Part shown: piece by piece, positions 36,974 through 48,594 of the stretch | Layout of the letters: every line of letters begins with the position of its first letter | How positions within the stretch are numbered: position 1 is the first letter of the stretch | NCBI GenBank assembly: GCA_037576195.1 | Contig: CM075104.1 | Coordinates: 15,330,211-15,394,210, forward strand | Length of the DNA stretch: 64,000 nucleotides | Direction of reading: 5' to 3' | Origin: Phytoseiulus persimilis | Taxonomy: Eukaryota; Arthropoda; Arachnida; Mesostigmata; Phytoseiidae | Program-made: the position numbers and the translations under genes | The notes under the pieces: model-generated | Database searches by the model: none | What the model saw: the letters and a program-made list of their open reading frames with translations, nothing else | What the model was told of the DNA's origin: nothing

Positions 36974-37719
36974 ATGGTCAATAACGGGCACGTGGAGATA
37001 CTTCAACTCGGAGAACTTCATGATTATCCCATGTTTATGAAGGTGAGCAGCCCTGCTGATAGATCCTTCCCAGTTCCCATTTTTTTCACAAAATCTGTGA
37101 TTTCTCCCATGCTCTGTGGCGAAAACGAGTTTTCCCTCCTCAAAGCCTGATGAATGCTAAGCTTCCTCACCCGCAGGTTTGCTGCGACACCTTGAACTCT
37201 GAATGGAAGCGCAGCGAGACCGCTAGAATGCACAGCCTTCAAAAATCTTCGTCTTCGTTCCCAGTTTCTTTAGTCATGTTTGGAACGAGGAGCAAAGAGT
37301 TCCTCGGGCATGCTAGAGTCTGCCGTATCATTGAGCGAACGGACGCTTGCTTCATCGAAAGCGTAATACTCATGTCTGAGAAACGAGGACGCGGCCTCGG
37401 CCGGCGGCTAATGGAACTCGTCGAAACCTACGCTCGACAGCACGGGTTCTCCACCGCCTACCTCACAACGAAAGACAAACAAACGTTCTATGAACACCTA
37501 GGCTACACATATTGCGAACCCATGACGGCAACGAACAGTTCATGCGTCAGATTGGAAGGCATCGATAAAACCCGAACTCTGCTCGCGCCTGCGGCAGTGC
37601 TCCCCGTTCTCGCAGTTGACGGTCCACTGCCACCTCCTCTTCCACCACCCCCTCCACCACCTCAGCGCCTGAATAGCAGAGAAATTGACAGGAATTGGAT
37701 GATGAAAGTTCTAATGTGA
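36974..37719 (+). CDS. NAA80: N-alpha-acetyltransferase 80 (actin N-acetyltransferase)
   Basis: Two exons: 36974-37042 (donor AAG|GTGAGC) and 37177-37719 (acceptor CACCCGCAG), together 203 residues. The GNAT fold is clear: Asn-Ser-Glu-Trp-Lys-Arg-Ser-x-x-Ala-Arg-Met-His-Ser-Leu early on, Gly-His-Ala-Arg-Val-x-Arg, then the acetyl-CoA loop Arg-Gly-Arg-Gly-Leu-Gly-Arg-Arg-Leu-Met at about residues 93-102, and Phe-Tyr-Glu-His-Leu-Gly-Tyr at about 127-133. A proline-rich run follows (about 173-185). These match NAA80 (NAT6/Fus-2), which acetylates the processed acidic amino terminus of actin in the cytosol; in vertebrates the proline run binds profilin, which presents actin. The family's carboxy-terminal Asn/Trp-x-Met motif is also present. 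An acceptor-like TTTCAG seven bases before the ATG suggests an upstream non-coding exon. Convergent with PDPR, stop codons about 1.06 kb apart. Confidence 0.9.
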
Positions 37720-38781
37720 TCAGAGATCAGAAAGCCTAGAAATATCACCAAGTGGGAGTCCTATTCGTCAACCTCTAATCTCTTGGTACCTGAACCTGCG
37801 ATGATCCCACGTCACAAGATCTGTCTTTGGTGGATTCGCTAGGGGGTGTTCATTCTCTGCTCATTCACACGCAGCTGTTGGGAACGATCCCCCAGCCATC
37901 TCGGTCATCACAAAAACGCTCTAAGGAGAACAGAGTGAACGTGCCAAACAAGCAAAGTGCAATGTTGTTTGAATGACTTGATACATAAAGAGTGACATCG
38001 AAACAAATTCGAGACCAATTTCACGTTTTCAGTGTATGTCGTCGTATTGCTCCCCACCTTTTCTCTTAGGGAAACGGCCGCGCGTTTCCAACGAGAGTAT
38101 AAAATGTATCTACGCGACGGCAACACTCAAGATCTGGATCGAGCCCTCCGCTTGCCTCTTTCATCCGGGCAGAAACAGGTAACCCAATCTCTACAAGGCA
38201 ATAAAGTAGCGTTTAACAACCGTGTCGCTTCAATGGCTCTCCCTCCGCCCCTCTTCCACTTCCGCTTTTGAGAAACAACTCCCGCACAAAGGGCACATGA
38301 CGCATGCGAGACACAACAGACGCATGCAGATCAGAAACCAATACAATACAACTCAAGAACACCGTCGGATGTATTCACAAGAAAGAATCGTTCTCAAACT
38401 GCGGCCGTTTCAGCGTTTGTTTTTTTTTCTACCAGAAATCACAAGCTGCCTCGACTCATTCTGTGGATCTGAGAATAGGGGACGGAGATCCTGCTGGCGT
38501 CGTTGTTCCTCATCGTCCCACCGCTCGTCGTTTGAGTCCCCTCTTGAGGTTTTGTAAATGAGCGACATAGATCTGAGCTACAGATGGCACCGACTCGGCA
38601 GTTGAGCAGCCGTTATGAGTTTGAAGACTTTGGCTCATCCGAAAAGGGTTCAATCAGGCCCAATATGATCTTGGAAGCTTCCGAATCACTTCTCCGACAC
38701 GCATAACAAACACTTCCCTCCAATTATCGAAGGAAACCACGAAAGAGCGATTGTCCTGTAAGCAGCTGATCATCGTTTGCT
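37720..38781. other. 3' flanks of convergent NAA80 and PDPR
   Basis: The 1.06 kb between the two stop codons should hold both 3' untranslated regions. No clear AATAAA was picked out with confidence on either strand. An open plus frame at 38222-38557 is Ser/Arg-rich and looks like chance. Confidence 0.4.
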
Positions 38782-41700
38782 TCACTGAGTTGCGAAGTAG
38801 GTTCGCTCTTTCGAAATTCCTTTGTACGCGAGGGCAGGCGAGTGAATATTAGCTTTAACTGGGTACATCGTTCCAGCGATGTCGACGTGGAAGTCGTTTC
38901 TTAGGATGTAGTCGTTCGTGATCACTCGTTCGACCCCGTTCTCGTCGAGGTCCTTTATAAATCCCAAGCACACCTTGAAAGCGAGAAATTACACATTAGG
39001 CTTCCTCCTCAGTCTAGCTGTCTGCTCCACCGATCGGAGATACGGCTCCCAACATCATTGCTCAACTTCAACGCACGATAAAGCGAACTCTAGGGATCAA
39101 CTTTTACCCACGTGAGTGTTCAAGGTGAAACCGTACGCCGTAGTCGTCACTCTACCCACAACTCTGTCGTCGAGGTATATGGGCTCTCCGCCCCATGGCC
39201 AAGGATCGGTTTCGACATCGAGATCTTTCAGGAGGAGCTGGACGAAACGCTTCTTGATTCCTTCTTCCTTCTGTTTCAGCAGAGCTTGTTTTCCAATGAA
39301 GTTCTCTTTCTGTGGAGTTTGTGTTGCTAGTTAGCCCATGATCAAACGACTTGTTTCCACCCTAGCCCTGTCAGGAGTTTTCTCAGAATATGCTGCCAAT
39401 CTCGTGAAAAACAAACCTCGAACTTGACTCGAAACGCGCGGCCGCATTCCAAAGGTGTGGTGGTCGGGTTGAAGTCTTGGCCCCAGAAGCCAAAGAATTT
39501 CTCTATCCTCAGAGTTTTCATAGCCATGTAGCCTACGTGCTGCAGACCGTAGTCCTTGCCGATGTCCGTCAAGCGGTCGTAGACGTGGAGGGCGTACTGT
39601 ACAGGAATCATTCATATGGTCGGCATCATGAGCATCATGACCGTTGTTCTTACGTAGCTCTGATTGATGTCTGAATCGAATCCCTCACCTCGTTCGGTAT
39701 GTACATCACCCAACCCATCTCTCCGGTGTGCGTCATATGGAGCATCCGAACACCGTTGGCCATCCAAGCGTCGACCTCCTTGTAAGTGAAGTAGGGGAAG
39801 TCTTTGATGCCCATCTTCAGTCCTGTCAATTGCTGCATCAAATCACGAGAATTGGGACCTATGACACAGATGGCGGTGTACGATGAGGTAATGTCCGTCA
39901 CCCAAATCGGTTTCTGGGGATAGAATCGATTGGGGGCTAAAATGACTGGAAGATGCCATAATGAGTAAAATCCGAATCCGGCTCCTCTGGGAAAAACGAG
40001 CAGGTTCTCGTCTGGACGGAACTCACGTGCTTGATGTGTCTCCTGAGGTAGGTTTGTGCTCGCTGTTGTTGTCTCGTGGGACAGATTATCATAAACTTGT
40101 TCTGGGCCAGTCTAACGAGGGAGCAATCGTTCTCATAACCACCCATCTCGTTTTGCATCCCAGTATTGACTATATGGCCCACAGGGATATCGATGTCATT
40201 TGAACAGAGGTCTTGAAGTAGCACCACAACTTCGTCACCTGGAAAAGGAGGGGACGATAACAATCCAGGATGCTCCTTGATGGACACCCGGGATGAATCA
40301 GCTGCGCAAACGCTTCCGGAAAGGAAGAAAGATCACAGAAAATAATAATAACGTACCCGGGGAGCTGATTTCCAGCTTCGTGAAGGACGAATAATCAATC
40401 AGAGCAACACGCTCCCTGGTGGCTTCGTACTCGCTTTGCAAAATATCAAAATAGCTCGGCTTGAAGAAAGTTTTCGTGTGGGAAACACGAGCGTCCTTGC
40501 GAGACTTTTCTGTGGAGACAGAGTACGTCTCGAATGAGAAGAAATCTGGCGTCCACGGGAACACCGACGCGATGGTTATGTCGTGCGTGCAGCTAGCGTT
40601 CGCCTATTCATAAGCTCCTCAACGTGTAAGAACCTTGATATTCGGTATCGTAGAAAGCTGGTCTCTCGTAGCCCATGGTTTGTCCGAACATAGCACCCGC
40701 CTCCCGCAGTCTGGGGTATATTGGTGACATCCGCAGCTGGCGACCAGTTTCGAACTCCATAATGGGGTGCGGTAGTTTGTAGTATCTGCGGAAATCAACA
40801 AGACTATTGAGCCTATATTAACAACGGCGGATGAATGGGAATTGAGAGGGGAAATCGAGGTCAGAGACTCACAGGCCAGGCACTTCCCGAGCTCTCTCTT
40901 TGAGGAATTGTTTGTTGTTGTGCACACCGATGAATCGTTTCACATCGATGTCCCAGAGGTCTAGCTCAGGCTCTCCATCGATCATCCAGCTGGCCGTGAC
41001 TTTTCCTACACCGCCGGCCGCTTCGATTCCTATCGATTTCATGCCGGACGCGATGAAGTAATTTCTTATCTGCGGATCGAGGTTCGGGATACTCCAGTTG
41101 CTTCGGTCGTCGCGACTCATGAAAATCAATCAATGAATGAATTCGTTGAGACATGGAAGTCGGGACAAACCTCGGGGGATTCACCAACAAGCCACCGTCC
41201 ATCAGGTGTGAAGCTTTCAGGGCTGTTGTAAAGTTTATCCACCTCAACATTCACCAGATCTGGCATGCGGAATAACATTTCATTGAGCAGAACCGAGAAG
41301 TGATCCCAGTCTTCGGGGAGCAAGCCTCGACCGATGGCGGGCAGATTCTCGAAGTCCACTGGTTTAGAGATCGGTTCGAAGCCTCCACAGACGTATTTTC
41401 CATCCTTGACTCTGAAGCATGAAGCGCTTCTTGAAGATTTAGTCTTCCGGAGTTTTCTCCTCCAAATCCAAGAAATTACAGCGTCCGAACGGGAAGAGAA
41501 GCCAGAGTTCTGACCTAATGTAGAAACTTCCATCGTAGTCATGGATCACAGGCATTGCGTGATTGATTCCCGGGACGGGCTTGGTGTGCAGGAAATAGTG
41601 CTCGCAAGGATAGAGAGGAACTTTCACCTGAGGCCGGCTGAGTTTTCCGACCAGGCGGCCAAAGTACCCGGCTGCGTTCACAAGATATTCACAGTCTATT

Positions 41701-42661
41701 TTCCCTGCGAAGTCGAAGAACACCACGATGAGCGAGGGGTGACAGCTTATCGTTGAGCCCTGCGTATCACTGTAACGTCGGAGCTCTCACCGAAATTGCA
41801 TTCGATCCCAGAAACTTTGTTATTGCGATCGTCCCTCAATATCCGGTCGATGAAAAGTCCTTCAATGATTTTGACTCCTTTCTTCTCAGCCTCTTCCGCA
41901 AGGATATTGCAAAGAGCGTGGGTGTCGGCGACGCCGTCAACCGGGCACCATAGAGCTCCCTCGAGCCTCTCGGTTGAAATGTTTGGAACCATCTTCTGAA
42001 CTTCTTGGGGTGTGATAACGTTCACCTCGATATCCATGCTTTTTGCGATCGAGGCCATCCGGCGAAAGGCGAATAACCTGCAATCATACTCCGGCCTTCA
42101 GGCTGCCCCCTCCCGCGGTTCGCATCATATACAAATATAAGTATCGATGCCGGAATATGTCAGATGGGGTTTTCTCGTACCTCTCCCTGGTCCTGGCCAG
42201 ATGCAAGGACCCGCACTGCTTCCAGCCAGTTTCATGTCCTTTAGCTTGGAGATCCTTGTACAAATCAATCGAATACCTGCTCATCCGACTTTCTATTGTT
42301 CGATTTTTGATTTGACTCAGAAGACTAGCTCCAAAACGAGTTGAGCCACCGCCGATTCTGCAATCGGAGAGGAAATTCACGGCGTTAACGAGGACTCCAC
42401 GCGGATAAGTCCGCTTTCACGTCAAATTTGCGCGGGAAAGACTGCAGCGGGATGTAAACCCTTGGGAAACACATTTCAAACTTACTTTCCGCGATCTACT
42501 AGCAGGATGTCCCGAATACCATGGTCATGCGCTAAGTGATAGGCCACGGAGCAGCCGACGATGCCGCCTCCACATATGATGACTTGTGCGGATGATGGTA
42601 CTTGTGCATCGCGTACCAAGTGCTGATCATCGGCAACTTTGGATGGAGAAGTAATCGTCAT
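38782..42661 (-). CDS. PDPR: Pyruvate dehydrogenase phosphatase regulatory subunit, mitochondrial
   Basis: Thirteen exons join without a frame error: 42486-42661, 42181-42357, 41791-42077, 41515-41704, 41171-41411, 40873-41069, 40634-40785, 40357-40545, 40027-40238, 39689-39913, 39417-39596, 39112-39309, 38782-38973. The product is 871 residues (human PDPR about 880). Residues 27-36 form the FAD-binding Val-Ile-Ile-Cys-Gly-Gly-Gly-Ile-Val-Gly loop of a DAO-type flavoprotein; the second half is a GcvT-like folate-binding fold with Gly-Gly-Tyr-Glu-Asn-Asp-Cys, Ser-Asn-Asp-Ile-Asp-Ile-Pro-Val-Gly-His-Ile-Val and Leu-Arg-Ile-Glu-Lys-Phe-Phe-x-Phe-Trp-Gly-Gln. These match PDPR rather than dimethylglycine or sarcosine dehydrogenase, and Gly-Ser-Thr-Arg-Phe stands where those enzymes carry the FAD-linking His. 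PDPR lowers the Mg2+ sensitivity of the phosphatase that reactivates pyruvate dehydrogenase in the matrix. Most donors are GTGAGT/GTAAGT-like; several are GTTTGT, and exon 7 uses a weak GTTCTT. The transit peptide is not resolved: the first in-frame ATG is used, but an upstream exon is likely. Confidence 0.93.
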
Positions 42662-45409
42662 CGACTCCGATGCACTTCGGAAAGTGTTCTCTGTATCCGC
42701 GAGTTCTCAACGACACTTCTGCGCAGAATCCCTTCATGAGCACCCTCTTCTCCGCGCCTTGGGGACATCGAACCGCGTTCGGGAGAATATGTTCTGATCA
42801 CGATGAAACGGAATGACGTCCCCCTGAGGGCCACTCCAACAAACCGACCCTCAAAATGTGTACGAGAAGCTCGGTGCTGCACTATACAGCGGAGACAATG
42901 AACCAGCCGCACTCCCAGTTTCAGTCATGTTCTTGGTTTTGGAACCGTTCGCGATCGCCATCGATGTTCGCGCTACACCTATCGAACTCTAGCACGAAAA
43001 GGGCTGCGCAGTTCTGAGATTGAGATTCGAATTACTCCCTATCAACTGACTTCCACCGAAATCGATTTTCAGATTAATATCGAGGACCATAATGGCTGTC
43101 TTCCCAGCGAACAGCATTGATAGACATGCTGAAAAGTACGTCCGAGCAGGGAGGTATCTGACAAAGATATACCCGAGCATTTCCTCGCTCCCAAGCCATA
43201 CCCTGTCTAAGATTGCTGTCCTTGGTTTCGAGCCGTCGGATGGTGTTTCACAAGGTCAGAAGAGAGAAACATCGATATCCGAACTCGCATTTTCTTCGAG
43301 GAATGAGAAATTGAGTTAGAGCTCGCGAGCGCAGTCCAGGTGTGAAACTCGAGTAGAGCCCACAATCGGGCGCGGGAGACTTGTCCATTGAAGCTTCTGA
43401 GAGGACAGACTCTCTCTCTCGGTGGCAACGCGTCCATTTGTCTCTATCGTTTGAGAGCCGGATCTCGTTGACTGACTGGCACTGTCAAATATCCCACTGA
43501 TTCCCCTCTTAGAAACTTCTTCACCCAAACTCTTGATTTCTATAAGATGAAGAATTTGGCAGAAGAAACTGAGTAGCCGAAATTCTCAAATTCATATCAG
43601 GTAATGCGCGAGAGCAGTTGTCGTTCGGAGCGAAACTTCCCCTTCATATTTTGTACTAGACGAGATCGCCATACTGTCGTAAACTGCTCTAACCCAGCGT
43701 GAAGTCCGATCTACGGGGAATACCTGGCGTGTCTCGATGTCACGCGCGGATGGCAATCCATTCTGAGCGTATAGATGAGCTCCGCTCTGAGGAGTGCTCG
43801 CGGGCTCCGTCTCTTTGCTCATGGTTGACGTTCTCTCCATGCGTGGTTTCTACAATGCCACTTACGGTTCAATGCGCTCGCATGCGGCTCCCATGTGTTG
43901 TCGGAGGCTAAACTCCTCCGAGATATCCGAGCAGGCGAGAGAGCCCTCCGAAGGCTCAGGAGAGACATCTGGGAACCTCGAATTGAAAACGGCACTCACA
44001 ACTCGAAGGTCGGACCAGTCTCCCCTCTCGGTGGTGTGTTCCGGTGAATCAGCTGTTCAAGTACGGCAGCGCCGCATCATCGTACGATAAGTAATTTTTC
44101 AGCTAGACGAATGGGAATGGCCACTCTTTCCGCGATGGAGCTGAGTGCCTAGAGTATCTAAGTTTCGAAAGAACGGTGTCAGGTAAGCGGCCGTCAAGCT
44201 GCTGTGGAAGAGTGCGAAACAGAAATCGCGATACAGCTCGGCAGGATGACTCTGTTGATGATGATCTCTGCTGAGGAGGGCATCAGGCGAGTCGAGGGTC
44301 CAGGGCGGAATACAGGCTTCTGCTGAAATCGTGGAAACTAAAAGAAGTTTCGATTCGAATACTGAACCCCTTTCCCCGGCGATGATTCACGAATCGGAGT
44401 AGGGTTGGAACGCTCTAATAGTGTCAACTCTCGCTCACCGACCGGTAACACAAGTTTGAGATCATCCGAACTTTCTGTTGAGGCTCGTGTGGTGTGATCA
44501 CCGTGGTGGAAGACCATCGCGAATGACTGAATGAGCTGCTCAGACGCAGCAAATGAGGTTCAGGCCATCTACTGACGGATGCAACAAATGTGTTCATGTC
44601 TCGTGCATTATTCATGTTGGACTTCGGTTTGGATGCGAACCCCGGGGAGGATAATGTCGATAGCCGAGATACGCATTCCGATTGAATATTTCCGACGAGC
44701 TCATCATTGTTCGCTCTCCCGGAGTCGGATGCTGCTTCCAATCGTTCTAGTCAACCGCTGTGGCTAACGACTAGAGTCCTCGCTCAATCGGGGAGAACGA
44801 ATCAGTTCAACGGGAGGAGATAGGAAGATAACTGATCTACCGATTCGGATCATCCCTTCAGGAAGCCATACCTTCATGGAGGAAGCAGATCACTCGAGGC
44901 GCTAATCCAGTGTTCATAAAATCTGTGCGCTTTCTTATCTCTGTACGCATGACGATATCGGAACCATTCTATTTCATGGAGCCGGTTGCCAGCTCGGACC
45001 GCTGATGTTACATGGCATCTATGAGAAGAAATTATTCAAGATTCACACCCATTCTTCCCTGTATTCTTCGAGAGTTCACGGAGACAAGCCGCTGACAATC
45101 TTCTGAATCCTCGTCATACTTCAGAGAAAGGCGCGAAGGTTTCTTACTCTATCCAATTGGCTAAGGCGTGAGACCACTTGAGAATTGCAAGACTTGGGAC
45201 CACAGAGATTCTCATTGCATGATTCTGACGTGATTTCCCGCAGCATCTCACCGATCCCAAAGGCGTTCGTTCGTTGAGGATTCTCCCACAGATGATCATT
45301 CACTTAGGCTGAAAAGGATTCGAACCAGGGCTTGGGACACACCGGGGCTGATGCAACTCAAAGAAAATATTGTTGTGGTGAGATTGTTCATCTGCAAAAC
45401 TTCCAGATT
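42662..45409. other. Upstream of PDPR; no recognised gene
   Basis: The first few hundred bases should contain the missing PDPR amino-terminal exon and promoter; a basic, Cys/His/Arg-rich frame at 42.85-42.91 kb has the right character for a transit peptide and can be spliced in phase, but it lacks an ATG. Minus-strand frames at 43592-43840, 44424-44741 (105 codons from ATG, possible donor CGGTCG|GTGAGC) and 45121-45303 have natural composition but no motif. Confidence 0.35.
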
Positions 45410-46576
45410 CTATAACTTGCTCGAGCTCGAACCGATCCTCGATCTCCTCTCTTCAGCCTATGAGCAGTCAGAAAGAACGCATATTTTAGGCACTCCAATT
45501 TTCTGAGCGCCTTAATTCTCCTCCAAAGCCGCTCAAGTCCGAAATCGGAAATCCCACACGCATGTCAAACTTGGCATCTACGAGGGCCATGATGTTTCGG
45601 ATGATTCCTCTGACGATTGCTATCGAAAATTCCCAAGCGGCGCTCCACAGCTCCGATCGCGGGGAAACTCGTTGTCGAACTTACATACAATCGGACGCTG
45701 CCACGTTCATTTGGCACGATCATGGAGGAATCGTAGGAGCCTTGCTGCTCTCTGGAACCTGTTGGAACGGGGCGCCCAGGAGAGCTCAATGAGCTACTGC
45801 TTCTCCCGAGAAGTTCGCACTTGTGACACTGCCTGTTTGTGCTCGTGGGAAATAACTGGTTGCTGCCTGCGACTGCGCACTAGGCTTTGCAAATAACCGC
45901 GTTTCTGAATAAGGTTAGGTTAGGTCAAATCCATAACCACAATGGCGGTTGACAGCAAAATTAGGACCGAAAACCGCGGTCATAACCTCAGATAACCGCG
46001 GTATCCTAAGTATCCCACACTGATACAATCGTCTTCACGCCTAATCATATTGAAACGAGTCAAAGACGAAGGGATGATACTACAACTTCTCGATATCCTT
46101 CCCAAATGAACGTTCCCTCATGAGAGAGACGACTTTGAATGATTTCCAGGAAGGTTCTCCTCTTTCATCAGAAAGGAGGTTCCATAATTACGGATACATC
46201 GAGATCTCGAAACACATCTCCTAAAGACTCGGTTCTGCAACTCGACCTTGATGAGATGGGGCCGCGAACAATGGTTCCAAGTCACTCAAATCTTTGACAC
46301 ATGATCCTGATCCGAAAGAGATCAGCTTGTATTGTGGAGCCTCTCGTCCGATGAATGTAGTCAGCTATTTCGGGTTCAACTCCTCACGATCCGCTGAGGA
46401 AGTGTTGCAAACTCTGAAATGTGGCATTGGGGCTAATTTCACGAGCGAAAAGTGCCAAAAGGCATGCTTCTTTGTTGGGTTGGAATGACTCACGTGAATT
46501 CGACGTCCTGATCCTCGAGTTGAGCTGCTTCGAGTTTTCTCTGACTCCGAGTTGCTGCGCCCGGCTTAGATATCAT
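45410..46576 (-). CDS. Candidate small protein, three exons (65 aa)
   Basis: Exon 1 (46494-46576) starts at ATG, encodes MISKPGAATRSQRKLEAAQL and an acidic end, and stops at donor AC|GTGAGT in phase 2. Exon 2 (45685-45751) follows GGTTCCAG, contributes the missing base and ends at a perfect TAT|GTAAGT donor. Exon 3 (45410-45457) follows TGCTCATAG in phase 0 and ends Ser-Ser-Ser-Ser-Lys-Leu then TAG. The exons sum to 198 bases. The product is hydrophilic, charged, and has no membrane segment or Cys; no family recognised. Problem: exon 1 lies inside the hAT-like element 45881-47089 while exons 2 and 3 lie outside, so either the element inserted around an existing exon, or it supplied the exon, or the model is wrong. 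Confidence 0.38.
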
Positions 46577-47097
46577 CGTTGAGGTTTTCAAAAAAGGCGT
46601 ATGTTCTCGGTTCCGACTGGTGCATGAGATATCACCGTTTTTTGTCGGACTTCATCACGATTCTCTCATCGATTCCTTCAAACGCGGGTGCCACCCACAT
46701 AATAGCTACTTTCGCTGTGCTCTATTCATCGATCCTACCAGATGCGCAAAGCTCTGGGAGATTGAGCCTCCCGCCTCCAATGCTGGCTCATCGAGTCCTT
46801 GAACGGCCTGCTCATGGGGGAGTGGAGAGGCTGTACCTGATGTGTGATAGCTCCAGGTATACTTTCTAGCTGGGTCCGGCTTTCGGGAGCGTGTACGAAC
46901 TTCGTTTGATGAGAGTCATCACACAAGATGTCACAGTTCCGGAAGCAATTCATTCCTCTCCAATTCTTAGCGCCGAATTCCAGATCCTCAGCCAGAGTAC
47001 GCTCATCAACCAGAACGTTTCCTCAAAAAATCATGCGTTTCGGTAAATTGCGGTTATTAACCGCGGTTAAATAATCGCTGCAAAGCCTACTGCGCTC
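45873..47097. mobile_element. hAT-like element with 8-bp target duplication
   Basis: The element proper is 45881-47089 (1,209 bp). Both ends begin TAGGCTTTGCA when read inward (11 of 11), and both subterminal regions carry repeats of AACCGCGG / CGGTTATTAACCGCGG, typical of hAT transposase-binding regions. The flanks are CTGCGCAC (45873-45880) and CTGCGCTC (47090-47097), matching at 7 of 8 bases. No intact transposase is visible; an open plus frame (46294-46488) and its antisense are unassigned. A short GGTTAGGTTAGG lies near the left end. Confidence 0.72.
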
Positions 47098-47463
47098 CTT
47101 CTGAACCAGTGTGTCCCAGCGACCCAAACAGAATCGTCATCGAACAGCTCCCTCCCAGTAGGAAGCCTCTCCCGTGCTGGTTCCCACGGACTCTCTCCCT
47201 GACAGCTCTCAGACAAGACAAAAAGATCGAGAATCGGCTCAGACTGAACATATCGCAGTTCACGGAAGTTTCAGAGAGATCCACTCTCTTCCCAAGAACA
47301 ATCTTCTCCCGAACGATTGGGGACCGTCGCAGGAAAACCGCCTGCGACGGTGCATTCCTAGCCTGGGCTTGCACCCCCGAAGACTCGAAGCTGAGGAAAG
47401 GAAATGCTCCCACGAGCTTCATTGAGTTTTCCCATTTTCAAAGTGGACTGGATTGCAGTCCAT

Positions 47464-48594
47464 TCAGGTGGACCCTGATGGATGTAGTGCCCGTGTCGCG
47501 ATCTTGACTGGATAGGTCTCGTAGAAATCAATGAATAGGTTCTGCGTCGACATCTCTTCCCAAACATGTAATAGAGCTAAGCCCATTCGTCGGCCTAACA
47601 TTGCGAACTGAATGGATTCTTGAGTACAATTTGGGTTCCCGAGCGCGATGGGAACTAACTGCGATAGAAGGAGCCCAAATGATTCGAATGTGAGTTGAGG
47701 AGCCGCCCTCCCTCTGGAGGATACTTGATCACGACGATTGATATGAGCACCAGATCGCGCCTCTGCTAATTCCAACCGTGGCTCCTATAGTTTCCTCTAT
47801 AGAGAGAATTGTCATGCGCCAAGTGATATGTGTTCATGTAAATACTGCGGTCAGAGCCGTCCAAGATATCATGCTATAGTGTGTGAGATGAGACCCGGAC
47901 TCGACAAACTGGGAGGTGCAGATCACCATGTGTAACTGACACGCAATAAATCTGTTATTATTATAGTTTCCTCTAGACCCTAATTCTTCCTTAGTCTTCG
48001 CTCAGATTCATGGCTGAGCATAGAAGTCTCGTTGACTTTCACTTAGACCCTATTCGAAGAGAGAGAAGTTATGTGGTTTTCGGGTATTTGGGGTTCTGGT
48101 TATTTCTTGTAGCATTGCCGGGCATTTGAGATCCCGGATTTTCGGGATTGCGAGCCCTCAAGATAGTGGGGAGACAACGCAGATATCCGATACTGCACTA
48201 CTTTCCTCAATCTTCATCAAGCGCTCGGATGTCCTAGCAGCCTTGTCCGAGTTCGGGAGATCGAATATATGCACGAATCCGAGGTAGGAGTTTGCATGTA
48301 GGTTGAAATAAGGATGCATCCTTCGCAGAAGTGAGTGACACTCTGAGCATCTACGACCTCGACGACGAGACCCATCGACCATCTCTTTGAGACTGAGTGG
48401 AATGTCGAACTGACCAGTAGCGGCGACCCCAGTGTACAGCAACAGCCCACTTTGAACTCTCAGTTCTCCAGGAGTTATGATATTCATCGGAGACTCGTAG
48501 AGTGCTGACGCTTCCGATTCGATCGCTCTAGTATCACGGAAGTTTGCCTGTGAGGAACTCTGTCCAGCATTCCCTTCAACATCGAAAACCTGTT
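47464..48594 (-). CDS. Carboxy-terminal exons of an unrecognised gene
   Basis: Exon 48194-48594 follows CTCCCAG, enters in phase 1 and encodes 133 codons: an acidic, Ser-rich first third, then Val-Gln-Ser-Gly-Leu-Leu-Leu-Tyr-Thr-Gly, Cys-Ser-Glu-Cys-His and Asn-Ser-Tyr-Leu-Gly-Phe-Val-His-Ile-Phe-Asp-Leu. It can leave at GCA|GTATCG in phase 0. The terminal exon 47464-47658 follows a strong acceptor (TTCTATCGCAG), encodes 64 residues including Cys-Thr-Gln-Glu-Ser-Ile-Gln-Phe and Leu-Leu-His-Val-Trp-Glu-Glu-Met, and stops at TGA. Both read as real protein but I cannot name the family. Upstream exons are missing from the model; a minus frame at 48838-49104 (Tyr-Ser-Ile-Gly-Ser-Tyr-Phe-Ser-Gly-Pro-Phe) is a candidate. 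It may be continuous with the exons at 49.8-51.2 kb. Confidence 0.45.

Noticed and set aside
40604..40633. 30-31 base PDPR intron
   Set aside because: An 88-base intron with a better acceptor (GACGCCAG) fits phase and restores the family's usual length.
45300..45330. GGTTCGAATCC on the minus strand, an exact polymerase III B-box
   Set aside because: The T-stem does not pair and no tRNA body surrounds it.
45908..45925. GGTTAGGTTAGG, like the arthropod telomere repeat
   Set aside because: Only two units, inside a transposon-like element.
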